Assembly: GCF_004684345.1 (NCBI RefSeq)
Contig: NZ_CP038469.1
Span: 2,356,001-2,420,000 of the forward strand
Direction of reading: 5' to 3'
DNA from: Citrobacter tructae
Lineage (GTDB): Bacteria > Pseudomonadota > Gammaproteobacteria > Enterobacterales > Enterobacteriaceae
DNA length: 64,000 nt
Position numbers and translations under genes: made by a program. Shown here piece after piece: positions 53,025 to 61,585 of this stretch (positions are counted from its first letter, which is position 1; each line of letters starts with the position of its first letter). The notes under the pieces are model-generated. The model worked only from the letters and a program-made list of their open reading frames with translations. It was not told the origin of the DNA and ran no database searches.

Positions 53025-54077
53025 ATGAAAAAAAATTGGGGCAAAATCGTTCTGTCTCCTGAGAGTTCCATTTTGGACGCCCTCACCGTCATCAATGAAG
53101 GTGCACTCCGAATATGCTTAATTGTCAACACGGATACAACACTGCTCGGTATCATCACAGATGGCGATATCCGCCGAGCAATATTAAAAAATGTGCCACT
53201 TAATGAAAACGTAACACAAGTAATGAATCGTCAACCGATAACCGTATCGGATAACACCCCCCATCAACAAATGCTAAAAATGATGCAAAAGCAAAGTATT
53301 CTGGCATTACCCGTGGTGGATCGTGAAGGACATATACTAGGGCTTGAAACCTGGGAGCAAGCAGTACAAAAGCCCATCTATGAAAATCCAATATTTATTA
53401 TGGCCGGAGGATTAGGCACACGTTTACGTCCATTAACCAATGATTGCCCAAAGCCGATGCTAAAAGTCGGTAATAAACCAATCCTTGAAATATTACTCAC
53501 GCAATTTATAAAGGCCGGGTTTAAAAACATCTATATATCGACATACTATATGCCAGAGAAAATCATTGACTACTTTGGCAATGGTTCTGCCTGGGGTGCA
53601 AATATAAATTATGTACATGAAGATATGCCACTGGGAACCGGCGGGGCATTAGGATTATTACCCCAGAACATCCAAAAACTACCATTAATTATGATTAACG
53701 GTGATGTATTGACAAATACCGATTTTGTCCGACTACTTGAGTTTCATATAGAACATAAACCGATTGCCACAATGTGCGTCAGGCAGTATGAGCACCAAAT
53801 ACCCTATGGAGTCATTAACAGTGATGGTAACCGTATTGTGGATATAAATGAAAAACCAGTGTATCAATATTTTGTTAATGCCGGGATTTATGTTATCAGT
53901 CCTGAGTTATACCTAAACGTCCCCAAATATCAAAAAATTGACATGCCTTCTTTGCTTGATAAACAAATCGCGGAATCACAGGACGTACTCATGTACCCAC
54001 TTCATGAATATTGGTTAGATATCGGTCGCATGGACGATTTCAATAAAGCACAACATGATGTAAAGGAACTGGCATGA
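53025..54077 (+). CDS. ptmE: sugar-1-phosphate nucleotidyltransferase with CBS domains (PtmE-like)
   Basis: A 350-residue protein. An N-terminal CBS pair (residues 1-115: LRICLIVNTDTTLLGIITDG, SILALPVVDREGHILGLETW) is fused to a nucleotidyltransferase domain from about residue 123 (IMAGGLGTRLRPLTNDCPKP). This is the PtmE layout; in Campylobacter PtmE makes the GDP-GlcN precursor of legionaminic acid. Its presence points to GDP-linked rather than UDP-linked intermediates. The frame opens earlier in legH; the ATG at 53025 has CAAGG upstream and fits the family N-terminus. It overlaps the next gene by ATGA. Confidence 0.84.
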   Translation: MKKNWGKIVLSPESSILDALTVINEGALRICLIVNTDTTLLGIITDGDIRRAILKNVPLNENVTQVMNRQPITVSDNTPHQQMLKMMQKQSILALPVVDREGHILGLETWEQAVQKPIYENPIFIMAGGLGTRLRPLTNDCPKPMLKVGNKPILEILLTQFIKAGFKNIYISTYYMPEKIIDYFGNGSAWGANINYVHEDMPLGTGGALGLLPQNIQKLPLIMINGDVLTNTDFVRLLEFHIEHKPIATMCVRQYEHQIPYGVINSDGNRIVDINEKPVYQYFVNAGIYVISPELYLNVPKYQKIDMPSLLDKQIAESQDVLMYPLHEYWLDIGRMDDFNKAQHDVKELA

Positions 54078-54772
54078 CCACATTGAATATCGCCATTATT
54101 CCGGCCAGAGGGGGGAGTAAACGCTTACCCAACAAAAATATAAAACACTTATACGGCAAGCCATTAATTACCTGGACAATTGAAGCCGCATTAGCCAGTA
54201 ATGTATTCGATTTCGTATTAGTCACCACAGATTGTCCGGAGATAGCAAACATTTCTCGCATCGCGGGTGCCAGCGTTCCTTTTTTACGCCCCGCAGAACT
54301 CGCCACAGACACGGCGTCAACCAATGATGTGATCAGCCATGCCGTCGCCTGGGTTGAAGAAAATATTGGTAACGTTTCTCGCGTGACGCTATTGCAACCT
54401 ACATCACCTTTACGCAGTGCAAGTGACATTTCTCACGCAATGGCATTGTATGATGCTAAACAGGCATCGGCGATTATTTCAGTATGTCCAACTGACCATC
54501 CAATTCAATTTTGTAATACACTATCCGCAGATTTAAGGATGGATGGTTTCATCAAGACTTCTGATAACAAGCGAACTCAAGAACTGGAAACCACCTATCG
54601 ATTGAATGGTGCCATTTATATTTTCGCCAGAATATACGCAGATAACATTGCAGGGATATACACAAAAAACACCTTTGCTTATATAATGAAAAGAGAAAAC
54701 TCCATTGATATAGACCAGGAATTAGACTTTATATTAGCGGAAGCGATTATATCCCAGACCAAAATACAATAG
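54074..54772 (+). CDS. legF: CMP-nonulosonic acid synthetase, NeuA-like (LegF step)
   Basis: A 232-residue cytidylyltransferase that activates the nonulosonic acid with CTP. The signature IIPARGGSKRLPNKNIKHLY is at the N-terminus; RVTLLQPTSPLRSASDI and the C-terminal SIDIDQELDFILAEAI fit the family. It is the last gene of the operon and converges on the GT80 gene, with 57 bases between the stops. Confidence 0.87.
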   Translation: MTTLNIAIIPARGGSKRLPNKNIKHLYGKPLITWTIEAALASNVFDFVLVTTDCPEIANISRIAGASVPFLRPAELATDTASTNDVISHAVAWVEENIGNVSRVTLLQPTSPLRSASDISHAMALYDAKQASAIISVCPTDHPIQFCNTLSADLRMDGFIKTSDNKRTQELETTYRLNGAIYIFARIYADNIAGIYTKNTFAYIMKRENSIDIDQELDFILAEAIISQTKIQ

Positions 54773-54829
54773 CAAAACAGACAGTCGATTTTGTCGTCCA
54801 GTCTGCTTTACCATCTTAATTTTCAATTA

Positions 54830-55963
54830 CTATATATAGACTATTTTATTGGTATCGAAAGCTTTATACTTATTAGCGATATTACAAAATATTTCATTAG
54901 CCTTATCGCTTTCCTCACCTTTCAATATAATAAATTCAGCATTAATATCTTCCATGCAAAAAAAAGTTGAACTAAATTCCCCACCAATTTTCCGTGGTAA
55001 TAAATCAAAGGAACTCAAAAATTCGACAGGAATCTCATCTGGCACTCTGATAACATCTGAGCCTATCGCTAGACAAATTTCGTGATTTAATTTTCTATTC
55101 TCAGGGTGCCCTTTGAAAATCACTTTCGATGAGTCGGGTATTTTACCACTGGATTTTAATATGCTGATCAGCGTAATCAGTCGTTGATGATACGTCAGTA
55201 CCTTCAGCGGGTCAGGACAATAGCTGGTAATAAATAACAACACATCCGGTTCTTTTTTTATTTTTTCCAACTTTTTATAAAGCTCTACAGGAAAACTGAC
55301 CAGTTTTAGTAAAAGTGCTTTCTCTTTTACTGAATACTGTTCTTGTATATTAAAATTAGAATAGATAACATGTTGTTCTAATTTTTTATAAAATTCGTTC
55401 GTTGATATTCTTAATCGTGGGGGAATGAAGTAATACGTCACATCGAGAATATAATGCCAAATATAGTTATCAACAACATTCCATTCATATTCCTTCTTAC
55501 TTCCCCTAGTCAAAACACCTAACAACTGCTCCCTGCGTTTGAGCATCAGTCGATCAAGTTCTCGCGAGTCTAGTGATTCAATCGCCGCACGCTCAATTAA
55601 TGATCCGGAACCATCATCATAGAGATGCAACTTAATATCGACAAGCGAGAAAGATACCGCCAGCAACTTCATCAACGGAAATAGGATATCCCGTTCACGA
55701 TGAATATTGGTATGAATCTCAATCAGCAACGGCTTAACCCCGTTGATAAACTCCGCTATCTTGATTAATTTTTCACTCAGACCAATATTTATATTATCAA
55801 TAAAAGCAGTATTTTTCTTATTAATATAATCCATATTAAGTTTTAAACGTTGAAAAGCCACAATATTAATAACACTATCATCTTCATAACTTCTGATGTA
55901 ATTCAAAAGCTGCTGAGTCAGCGGCAATGATGCAGGTTCAATATACAGTTTTACGGTTTTCAT
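54830..55963 (-). CDS. GT80-family sialyltransferase homologue
   Basis: A 377-residue protein. The N-terminus MKTVKLYIEPASLPLTQQLL closely follows that of Pasteurella multocida sialyltransferase PmST1 (MKTITLYLDPASLP). The GT80 active-site motifs are in place: YDDGS at 115-119 (catalytic Asp), FKGHP at 283-287 and SS at 331-332 after LLPRKIGGEF. It would transfer the CMP-activated legionaminic-type acid made next door. The start is taken at MKTVKLYI (55963), six codons inside the longest frame, which leaves an 8-base gap from the preceding stop. It has no signal peptide, so it acts in the cytoplasm. AT-rich. Confidence 0.85.
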   Translation of the reverse strand: MKTVKLYIEPASLPLTQQLLNYIRSYEDDSVINIVAFQRLKLNMDYINKKNTAFIDNINIGLSEKLIKIAEFINGVKPLLIEIHTNIHRERDILFPLMKLLAVSFSLVDIKLHLYDDGSGSLIERAAIESLDSRELDRLMLKRREQLLGVLTRGSKKEYEWNVVDNYIWHYILDVTYYFIPPRLRISTNEFYKKLEQHVIYSNFNIQEQYSVKEKALLLKLVSFPVELYKKLEKIKKEPDVLLFITSYCPDPLKVLTYHQRLITLISILKSSGKIPDSSKVIFKGHPENRKLNHEICLAIGSDVIRVPDEIPVEFLSSFDLLPRKIGGEFSSTFFCMEDINAEFIILKGEESDKANEIFCNIANKYKAFDTNKIVYI

Positions 55964-55971
55964 TGTATACT

Positions 55972-58038
55972 CTAGAGACAATCATAACGTTGATCGACAA
56001 ATTTCTTTGACGCTACAAACTGATTAATTTCGCGATAAAAATCATCCACATTGTATTCTGTCATACAGGAATAAGTTTTATTGTTTGGACACCAGGCATC
56101 AAACGTACCACGGGTATCAGATAGATAATATTTAGCACAGTGCCCATACTGACAGGACAGATTTACCGCCAACGCATTCCAACCTAAAAAACCATGTCGA
56201 TACGGTAGGCGATAGCGGCCCGGTACCACAGAATAAATAGCACAAATCGCAATATCAGTTGCGGCAGCCAACGCAACAGGCCCCGAGTCGCAGGCCACAA
56301 GCAGCGATGATTTCGTCATCAGATAGACGGTTTCAGCCATAGTAAATCGATCAATTGCATTGAATACTCTGCTATTTCCAATCTCTACCGTTTTTTTATG
56401 TGCATAAAAATTCTTATTAGCACCAATCAACACCACGGACCAACCGTCATTCAGGAACAATTCGATCAATTTTTCCCAAGATGTCTTAGGCCAGGTTCTG
56501 TTTGGAACCCCTTCATTAGGATGAATTAAGACCACTTTACCGGCTAATTTATTTGTCTCAATAAAGCTATCGACTTTGCTTTTATCTATATTATCTAAAG
56601 ATAAAACAATTTCTTTTCTAGCATTACTGACATTTTTTCTTCCATAGTTTTCTAGAATTGAGTCAATTTGATGCCTGTCAGCGAAGATATGAGTTCCGGA
56701 ACACGGGGTATGGTACTGTCCCAGCACTTTCGCGATATAGATATCCTCTTCCATTTTATTGTCCAGCTCATCATACGCCCAGACGGCGTCAACATATGGA
56801 CACATGATTAGCAGTCCATGATAAATTTTCGGTGCCAGCAGAACAAATGCCCCAGAAAGTTCATGTCTAAGCTCATTCATACTGCCAATCGCAAAAAGTG
56901 CATCCCCCATCGACTCACCAATTGAGAAAATATGCTTCGCCGTTTTCTCTTTTTCTAGTAGATTCAGAGTTTCATTAATAAATATAAAAGGGATGCTATC
57001 ACTGTGATGTGAACGAATGAAATGGCTCAGTTTAATATTAACAGGGAATCGTTTATGTTCATGAAAGAAAATTTTTTGCACTGCCGCTTTTGTATAAGAA
57101 AATAGCGCCAATGAACATATTCCATAAATAAATTTCGGAGACACGCCCGCAACTGACAATAAATCAAGAGTAAGAATATCAGGTAAGCGGATGAAATTTA
57201 CACCTGGATGGCGTTTACTGTCCAGGTTTCCTGTATAATTGATTAAAAAAACAAATTCAAAATGCTGCTCAAGGATCTCTTTCATTAGGCAAGCATCTTT
57301 TCCCTCTTCACTCAAAGGAAAATCAACGCCATCGTCGATAAAGAAAAGTGTTTTCTTCTTTTCACCGATCTCCTTGATTAAATCCACTAAGCTCATTTTC
57401 AGCTCTAACAATGAAAACACTTTCATTATCAGTGAGCTATCATACATCGCAGCGCTTTTATTTATATACTGGAAATATGGCGCCGAGAATAATGTCGTAT
57501 TAGCATTTATATAGAAATCGTCAAAAAAGTATTGTACATCAATTATTTCGCCCAAAAGGTAATTATAAACAGCATTCCATTCTTTGCTATCATTCGATAC
57601 TTTTTTATTAAGATTTTTAACGTGTTCATGATAGTGCAAACCTTTGTTCAGAAGATTATTGAACTCTTGTCGATAAGCAATATCATTAAAATTAAATTCA
57701 TAGAGATGAAATGATAACTGTAACCCCGTCAAGACATTCTGATGAAATGCTTTTATCAAGGGAAAGTTTATAGTCTCAGAATAGCTAATTGCTGAATGAA
57801 CTCTCACTGATGTTGCCTCGATCTTACCGGCAATAGCATATATGACATCGACCCACGCAGGCGTTACATACGCGGGATAATCAAAGATATAAACATTTTT
57901 TTGATTGGATAATTCGCGAGGCTTTTTATTTAAAAAAAACAACGATACATCATTATCAGTTGAATTTTTTGCATAATCCATAAAATGATAAATGTTATAT
58001 TTTTCATTGCCCCATATATAAATATTTAAGTTACGCAA
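55972..58038 (-). CDS. GT9 glycosyltransferase fused to a degenerate GT80-like domain
   Basis: A 688-residue protein. Residues about 375-680 form a GT9 (heptosyltransferase-type) domain (VVLIHPNEGVPNRTWPKTSW, LVACDSGPVALAAA). Residues 1-340 align by eye with GT80 enzymes: FFIDDGVDF, IRLPDILTLDLLSVAGVSPK and GICSLALFS match the order of PmST1 segments. Where GT80 has LYDDGS this one has LYEFNF, so the catalytic Asp seems lost. The start is TTG with AGAGG 5 bases before it. It begins 40 bases after lfiJ on the same strand, so it is probably part of the lfi operon. AT-rich. Confidence 0.72.
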   Translation of the reverse strand: MRNLNIYIWGNEKYNIYHFMDYAKNSTDNDVSLFFLNKKPRELSNQKNVYIFDYPAYVTPAWVDVIYAIAGKIEATSVRVHSAISYSETINFPLIKAFHQNVLTGLQLSFHLYEFNFNDIAYRQEFNNLLNKGLHYHEHVKNLNKKVSNDSKEWNAVYNYLLGEIIDVQYFFDDFYINANTTLFSAPYFQYINKSAAMYDSSLIMKVFSLLELKMSLVDLIKEIGEKKKTLFFIDDGVDFPLSEEGKDACLMKEILEQHFEFVFLINYTGNLDSKRHPGVNFIRLPDILTLDLLSVAGVSPKFIYGICSLALFSYTKAAVQKIFFHEHKRFPVNIKLSHFIRSHHSDSIPFIFINETLNLLEKEKTAKHIFSIGESMGDALFAIGSMNELRHELSGAFVLLAPKIYHGLLIMCPYVDAVWAYDELDNKMEEDIYIAKVLGQYHTPCSGTHIFADRHQIDSILENYGRKNVSNARKEIVLSLDNIDKSKVDSFIETNKLAGKVVLIHPNEGVPNRTWPKTSWEKLIELFLNDGWSVVLIGANKNFYAHKKTVEIGNSRVFNAIDRFTMAETVYLMTKSSLLVACDSGPVALAAATDIAICAIYSVVPGRYRLPYRHGFLGWNALAVNLSCQYGHCAKYYLSDTRGTFDAWCPNNKTYSCMTEYNVDDFYREINQFVASKKFVDQRYDCL

Positions 58039-58078
58039 AAATACCTCTGATATTATGTCTCAACCTTCATCGTAATGG

Positions 58079-58519
58079 CTACAGCCCCAGCATCTTCTGC
58101 CTTAACCAACACTGTGTTGCAACCTCATCCACCGCCTTCTGCTCCTTCGTGGAGACTTCATCCCGTAGATCGTGCCGTTTTTCATCGAGCGTCATGGCGA
58201 CCACTTTTTCCTGACAGGCGGCAGCAATCAGGTTTTTCTGGATGCGAGTTTCTTTAATTTTAGCCAGCGTTTTCTCCTGCTCTTGCCAGGCAATAACCGT
58301 GCGCAGCGTGCCTTTGTATCCGGTCACGTTTTTGAGTGATTCAACAGAAGGGGTATCAACGCCGGTACCGGTTTTTTGAATGAGATAGCCGAGAGCTTTG
58401 ATGTTATTTTCAAACCCCGTACAAACCTGCTGCTGCTTAGCCAACTGTACCGTCATGTCTTTGACTGATTTATCCCGCAGACGCTGCAATTGCGCCAGGG
58501 TATCAATAATTTGCCGCAT
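58079..58519 (-). CDS. lfiJ: lateral flagellar export component FliJ-like
   Basis: A 146-residue protein, predicted coiled coil over most of its length (LAQLQRLRDKSVKDMTVQLA, VIAWQEQEKTLAKIKETRIQ). FliJ is the central stalk of the export ATPase and escorts chaperones. Its start lies 2 bases after lfiI. The glycosyltransferase genes follow in the same direction, with no terminator seen in the 40-base gap. Confidence 0.88.
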   Translation of the reverse strand: MRQIIDTLAQLQRLRDKSVKDMTVQLAKQQQVCTGFENNIKALGYLIQKTGTGVDTPSVESLKNVTGYKGTLRTVIAWQEQEKTLAKIKETRIQKNLIAAACQEKVVAMTLDEKRHDLRDEVSTKEQKAVDEVATQCWLRQKMLGL

Positions 58520-58521
58520 GA

Positions 58522-59862
58522 TTATTTACCTTCCGTTTTCTTTGCCAGCGGAAAAAGGGTCTGTAAACGACTTTGCACCAGCTCCAGAGAGGCGGGTTCA
58601 CTGACTTCCTGGCGCAGAAAACGCTCAATGGCGGGGAACACTTTAACGGCCCTGTCGACGCCGGGGTCGGCACCTGCCACATATCCACCTAGCGGGATCA
58701 GCGGTTTAATTTCCATATAGGCGGCATAGTTTTGCTTGAGCAGTCGAGCCGACTGTTGGTGCTCATGGGGAGTCACCTGGGTCATACATCGGCTGATTGA
58801 CTGCCCAATATCGATAGCCGGGTAATGGCCAGCCTCCGCCAGCTTGCGGGTCAGTACAATGTGTCCATCAAGTACCGCACGTGCGCAGTCAACGATCGGG
58901 TCCTGCTGATCGTCCCCTTCAGCCAGAACCGTGTAGATTGCGGTCATTGACCCTTCGCTTTCACTGTTGCCCGCGCTTTCCACCAGCTTCGGGATCATGC
59001 CAAACGCCGATGGAGGATAGCCTTTGGTCGCCGGTGGCTCACCCAATGAGAGGGCAATTTCACGCTGCGCCATGGCATAACGCGTTAACGAATCCACCAG
59101 CAATAGCACGTGATGACCACGGTCACGAAACCAGGCGGCAATCGAGTGACAAAGTTCTGTCGCTTTCAAACGCATGAGCGGAGATTCATCCGCTGGGGCA
59201 GCCACAACAATCGATTTTGCCAGCCCTTCCGCGCCCAGCGAGTGATCGATAAATTCTTTCACTTCACGACCACGCTCACCAATCAACCCAACGACGACGA
59301 TATCTGCTTTAGTCTGGCGGGTGATCATCCCCAACAACACGCTTTTCCCCACACCGCTCCCGGCCATCAGCCCTACGCGCTGGCCCTTACCGATGGTCAG
59401 TAACCCATTGATCGCCTTCACGCCAACGTCCAGCGGCTGATTCACCGACCGACGCGTAAGAGGGTTGATAGACGGCGCTTGCGGTGGCAGTACGTCATTA
59501 CCGGTCAGGCGTCCTTTGGCATCCAACGGTTCGCCCAAACCATTAACTACCCGACCCAACCAGCCTTCGCCTATCAGGATCTCTTGTGCTTTTTCTTCAG
59601 GAAATACGCGCGCCCCCGCCATTAAACCGACGGGGTGCTTGAAGGGCATCAGGTAGGTGATATCGCGGTTAAATCCCACCGCCTGCGCATCGATGAGCGT
59701 ATGGTTGGCGCTTTCGACGCGGCACAACTGTCCGGTCATCAGCGGACAGCCCACGCTCTCCAGTAGAATGCCGTTCATCCTCACTAGTCGCCCGGCAACC
59801 CGGGCAAGCGGTATCGACTCAATAGAACGCAGCGCGTTGTCAAAGACGGAAAGGTCACTCAC
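58522..59862 (-). CDS. lfiI: lateral flagellar export ATPase FliI-like
   Basis: A 446-residue ATPase with Walker A AGSGVGKSVLLGM (about residue 168), Walker B HVLLLVDSLTRYA and the family segment IGERGREVKEF. It powers unfolding and delivery of axial proteins at the export gate. The start overlaps the lfiH end by 8 bases. Confidence 0.95.
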   Translation of the reverse strand: MSDLSVFDNALRSIESIPLARVAGRLVRMNGILLESVGCPLMTGQLCRVESANHTLIDAQAVGFNRDITYLMPFKHPVGLMAGARVFPEEKAQEILIGEGWLGRVVNGLGEPLDAKGRLTGNDVLPPQAPSINPLTRRSVNQPLDVGVKAINGLLTIGKGQRVGLMAGSGVGKSVLLGMITRQTKADIVVVGLIGERGREVKEFIDHSLGAEGLAKSIVVAAPADESPLMRLKATELCHSIAAWFRDRGHHVLLLVDSLTRYAMAQREIALSLGEPPATKGYPPSAFGMIPKLVESAGNSESEGSMTAIYTVLAEGDDQQDPIVDCARAVLDGHIVLTRKLAEAGHYPAIDIGQSISRCMTQVTPHEHQQSARLLKQNYAAYMEIKPLIPLGGYVAGADPGVDRAVKVFPAIERFLRQEVSEPASLELVQSRLQTLFPLAKKTEGK

Positions 59863-60565
59863 CCTGCGGCTCCGGGAGCAGTGTCTCTTTAAGTGCCGTC
59901 ATGCATTGCTCAAGCCGATGTTCGCAGCCAATATCCAGTTCGGACTTATCGGTAATCACCCGGCACTCACCCGCATGCAAATCAGGTGATGGCGTCAGCC
60001 CCCATTCGGTAACCTTTTCCGGCGCGGCATCTTTGATACGGTTAAATTCTTCATTACTCAACAGAACCTGTAACGACTCGGGCGTGGTCGGAAAGGCCGA
60101 GATCGCCTCTTCTACCAGCGATAGTAACTGTGTCGGTTGCAGCGCCAGTTCACAGCGAATCACCTGACGGGTGACCTTTTCAACCAACTGCAACAGGTCT
60201 TCCCGCTGTTTACGCTGAATATGCGCCAGATAGTCATTCACTTTGCCGGAGATGCCGTCCAGAGGTTGTGCTGCCTGGGTAAACTGTTTACGCCCTTCCT
60301 GCTGACCCGCAAGGCTACCTTCGGTATATCCCTGGCGCGTACCCTCCTCGTGGCCCTTTTGATGCCCTTCCTGAAAGCCCTGCTCCTGACCTTCCGTCAT
60401 GCCCTGTTCAAAGCCTTTTTGCAGCCCTTCCTGGAAACCGTCCATTAACTGACGTTGATAATCCGCCGGTGTAATCCCCGGAGTGAGCTGTTCAGCCTGC
60501 AGATGACGCTGACGCGGAGGAAAGCGGTGCAGTCGGTAACGACCACGAATGGTTTCAATCGCCAT
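59855..60565 (-). CDS. lfiH: lateral flagellar export ATPase regulator FliH-like
   Basis: A 236-residue FliH protein that binds LfiI. Residues about 40-95 are an unusually long and regular run of GxxxG-type repeats (GLQKGFEQGMTEGQEQGFQE, then GHQKGHEEGTRQGYTEG). This is typical of FliH and thought to mediate helix packing. The C-terminal domain (VTEWGLTPSPDLHAGECRV) fits the family. It lies 3 bases after lfiG. Confidence 0.9.
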   Translation of the reverse strand: MAIETIRGRYRLHRFPPRQRHLQAEQLTPGITPADYQRQLMDGFQEGLQKGFEQGMTEGQEQGFQEGHQKGHEEGTRQGYTEGSLAGQQEGRKQFTQAAQPLDGISGKVNDYLAHIQRKQREDLLQLVEKVTRQVIRCELALQPTQLLSLVEEAISAFPTTPESLQVLLSNEEFNRIKDAAPEKVTEWGLTPSPDLHAGECRVITDKSELDIGCEHRLEQCMTALKETLLPEPQGE

Positions 60566-60568
60566 GCT

Positions 60569-61585
60569 TTACTCCGCCGTCTGTTCAGCAAAAAGCTGTA
60601 GCTGAATTTCACCCGCTTCTTCAAGCTCGCGGGCAATCCCCATAATTTCGCGGCGGATTTGTTCAATACGACTTACCGGGACTGGGCCCAGACGTGAAGT
60701 TATCGCCTCCAGCTGTTGTACCTGGCGCTTAGGCATCACCGCATAAATAGAACGACGTAACAGTGCTTCGGTACCTTTCAGCGCCACCGCCCAGTCTTCC
60801 ATCGGCACTTCGTCGAGCAGACGGCGACGCACTTCGTCGCTTTGGCGACTCAAAATAAAGAAGTCGTACATTTCATCCTGAAGTTGCTCGAGGACGTCTT
60901 CATCGCGTTCGCGAAGCTGATCGAGGATCTGCTGTTGGTTGCCCTGGAAGCGGTTGACGATATCCGCCGCCTGCTTGATACCTTTCACCTTCGAGCCATG
61001 TTCGGACAGCACCGACAGCCCGCGTTCGATCAAACGATCCAGTTCATCCACGACATCACGGTTCACATCGTTCAGCTTGGCAACCCGATAGAGGATCTCG
61101 TTTTGCACCGACTCGCTCATATAAGACAGCACTATGGCGGAGATTTCCGGTGTCAAAAAGGCCAGAAATACGGCCTGCAGTTGCAAATGTTCTTCTGAGA
61201 TCAATATCGCCAGTTGACGCGGCTCTACCCATTGCAAACGCGCCATTCGGGAGCGGATCTCATCGCCGTAGATCCCATTGATCACACTGCTTGCGATTTC
61301 GGTCCCCAGTGCTTTATTGAGGATCCCTTGCAGCATGGAGCGCGACGCACCGTTGATGCCGCTCTGCTCGCGAAACTCATCAAAAAAGTTATTGATCACT
61401 TTTTTCGCCATACTGGTTTTCACCCCAGACAGACGCGCCATATTTTCACTCAGACGAACCACCTCTTCGCGGCTGAGCTTCTGCATCACCGTGGCTGCCG
61501 CCTCCTCGCCCAGACACAGCAATAAAATTGCGGCCTGTTCCAGGTAGCTGTTGTTTCCGCCGTTACTTGTTGTCAATTCGCTCAT
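60569..61585 (-). CDS. lfiG: lateral flagellar motor switch protein FliG-like
   Basis: A 338-residue rotor protein. The N-terminal domain (LEQAAILLLCLGEEAAATVM) meets LfiF. The middle domain includes VEPRQLAILISEEHLQLQAV, where the usual EHPQ motif reads EEHLQ. The C-terminal domain carries the charged residues that meet the stator (SRQSDEVRRRLLDEVPMEDW). It overlaps the lfiF end by 23 bases. Confidence 0.94.
   Translation of the reverse strand: MSELTTSNGGNNSYLEQAAILLLCLGEEAAATVMQKLSREEVVRLSENMARLSGVKTSMAKKVINNFFDEFREQSGINGASRSMLQGILNKALGTEIASSVINGIYGDEIRSRMARLQWVEPRQLAILISEEHLQLQAVFLAFLTPEISAIVLSYMSESVQNEILYRVAKLNDVNRDVVDELDRLIERGLSVLSEHGSKVKGIKQAADIVNRFQGNQQQILDQLRERDEDVLEQLQDEMYDFFILSRQSDEVRRRLLDEVPMEDWAVALKGTEALLRRSIYAVMPKRQVQQLEAITSRLGPVPVSRIEQIRREIMGIARELEEAGEIQLQLFAEQTAE

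Noticed and set aside
47771..54772. Reading the operon as sialic acid (Neu5Ac) or pseudaminic acid synthesis
   Set aside because: A Neu5Ac route needs no dehydratase or aminotransferase. A pseudaminic route would use a PseG-type UDP-sugar hydrolase instead of a NeuC-like epimerase, and no PtmE-like enzyme. The observed set fits legionaminic-type acid best.
54778..54805. Hairpin CAGAC/GTCTG between legF and the GT80 gene
   Set aside because: Stem of only 5 bp with a 18-base loop and a weak T-run; not enough to call a terminator.
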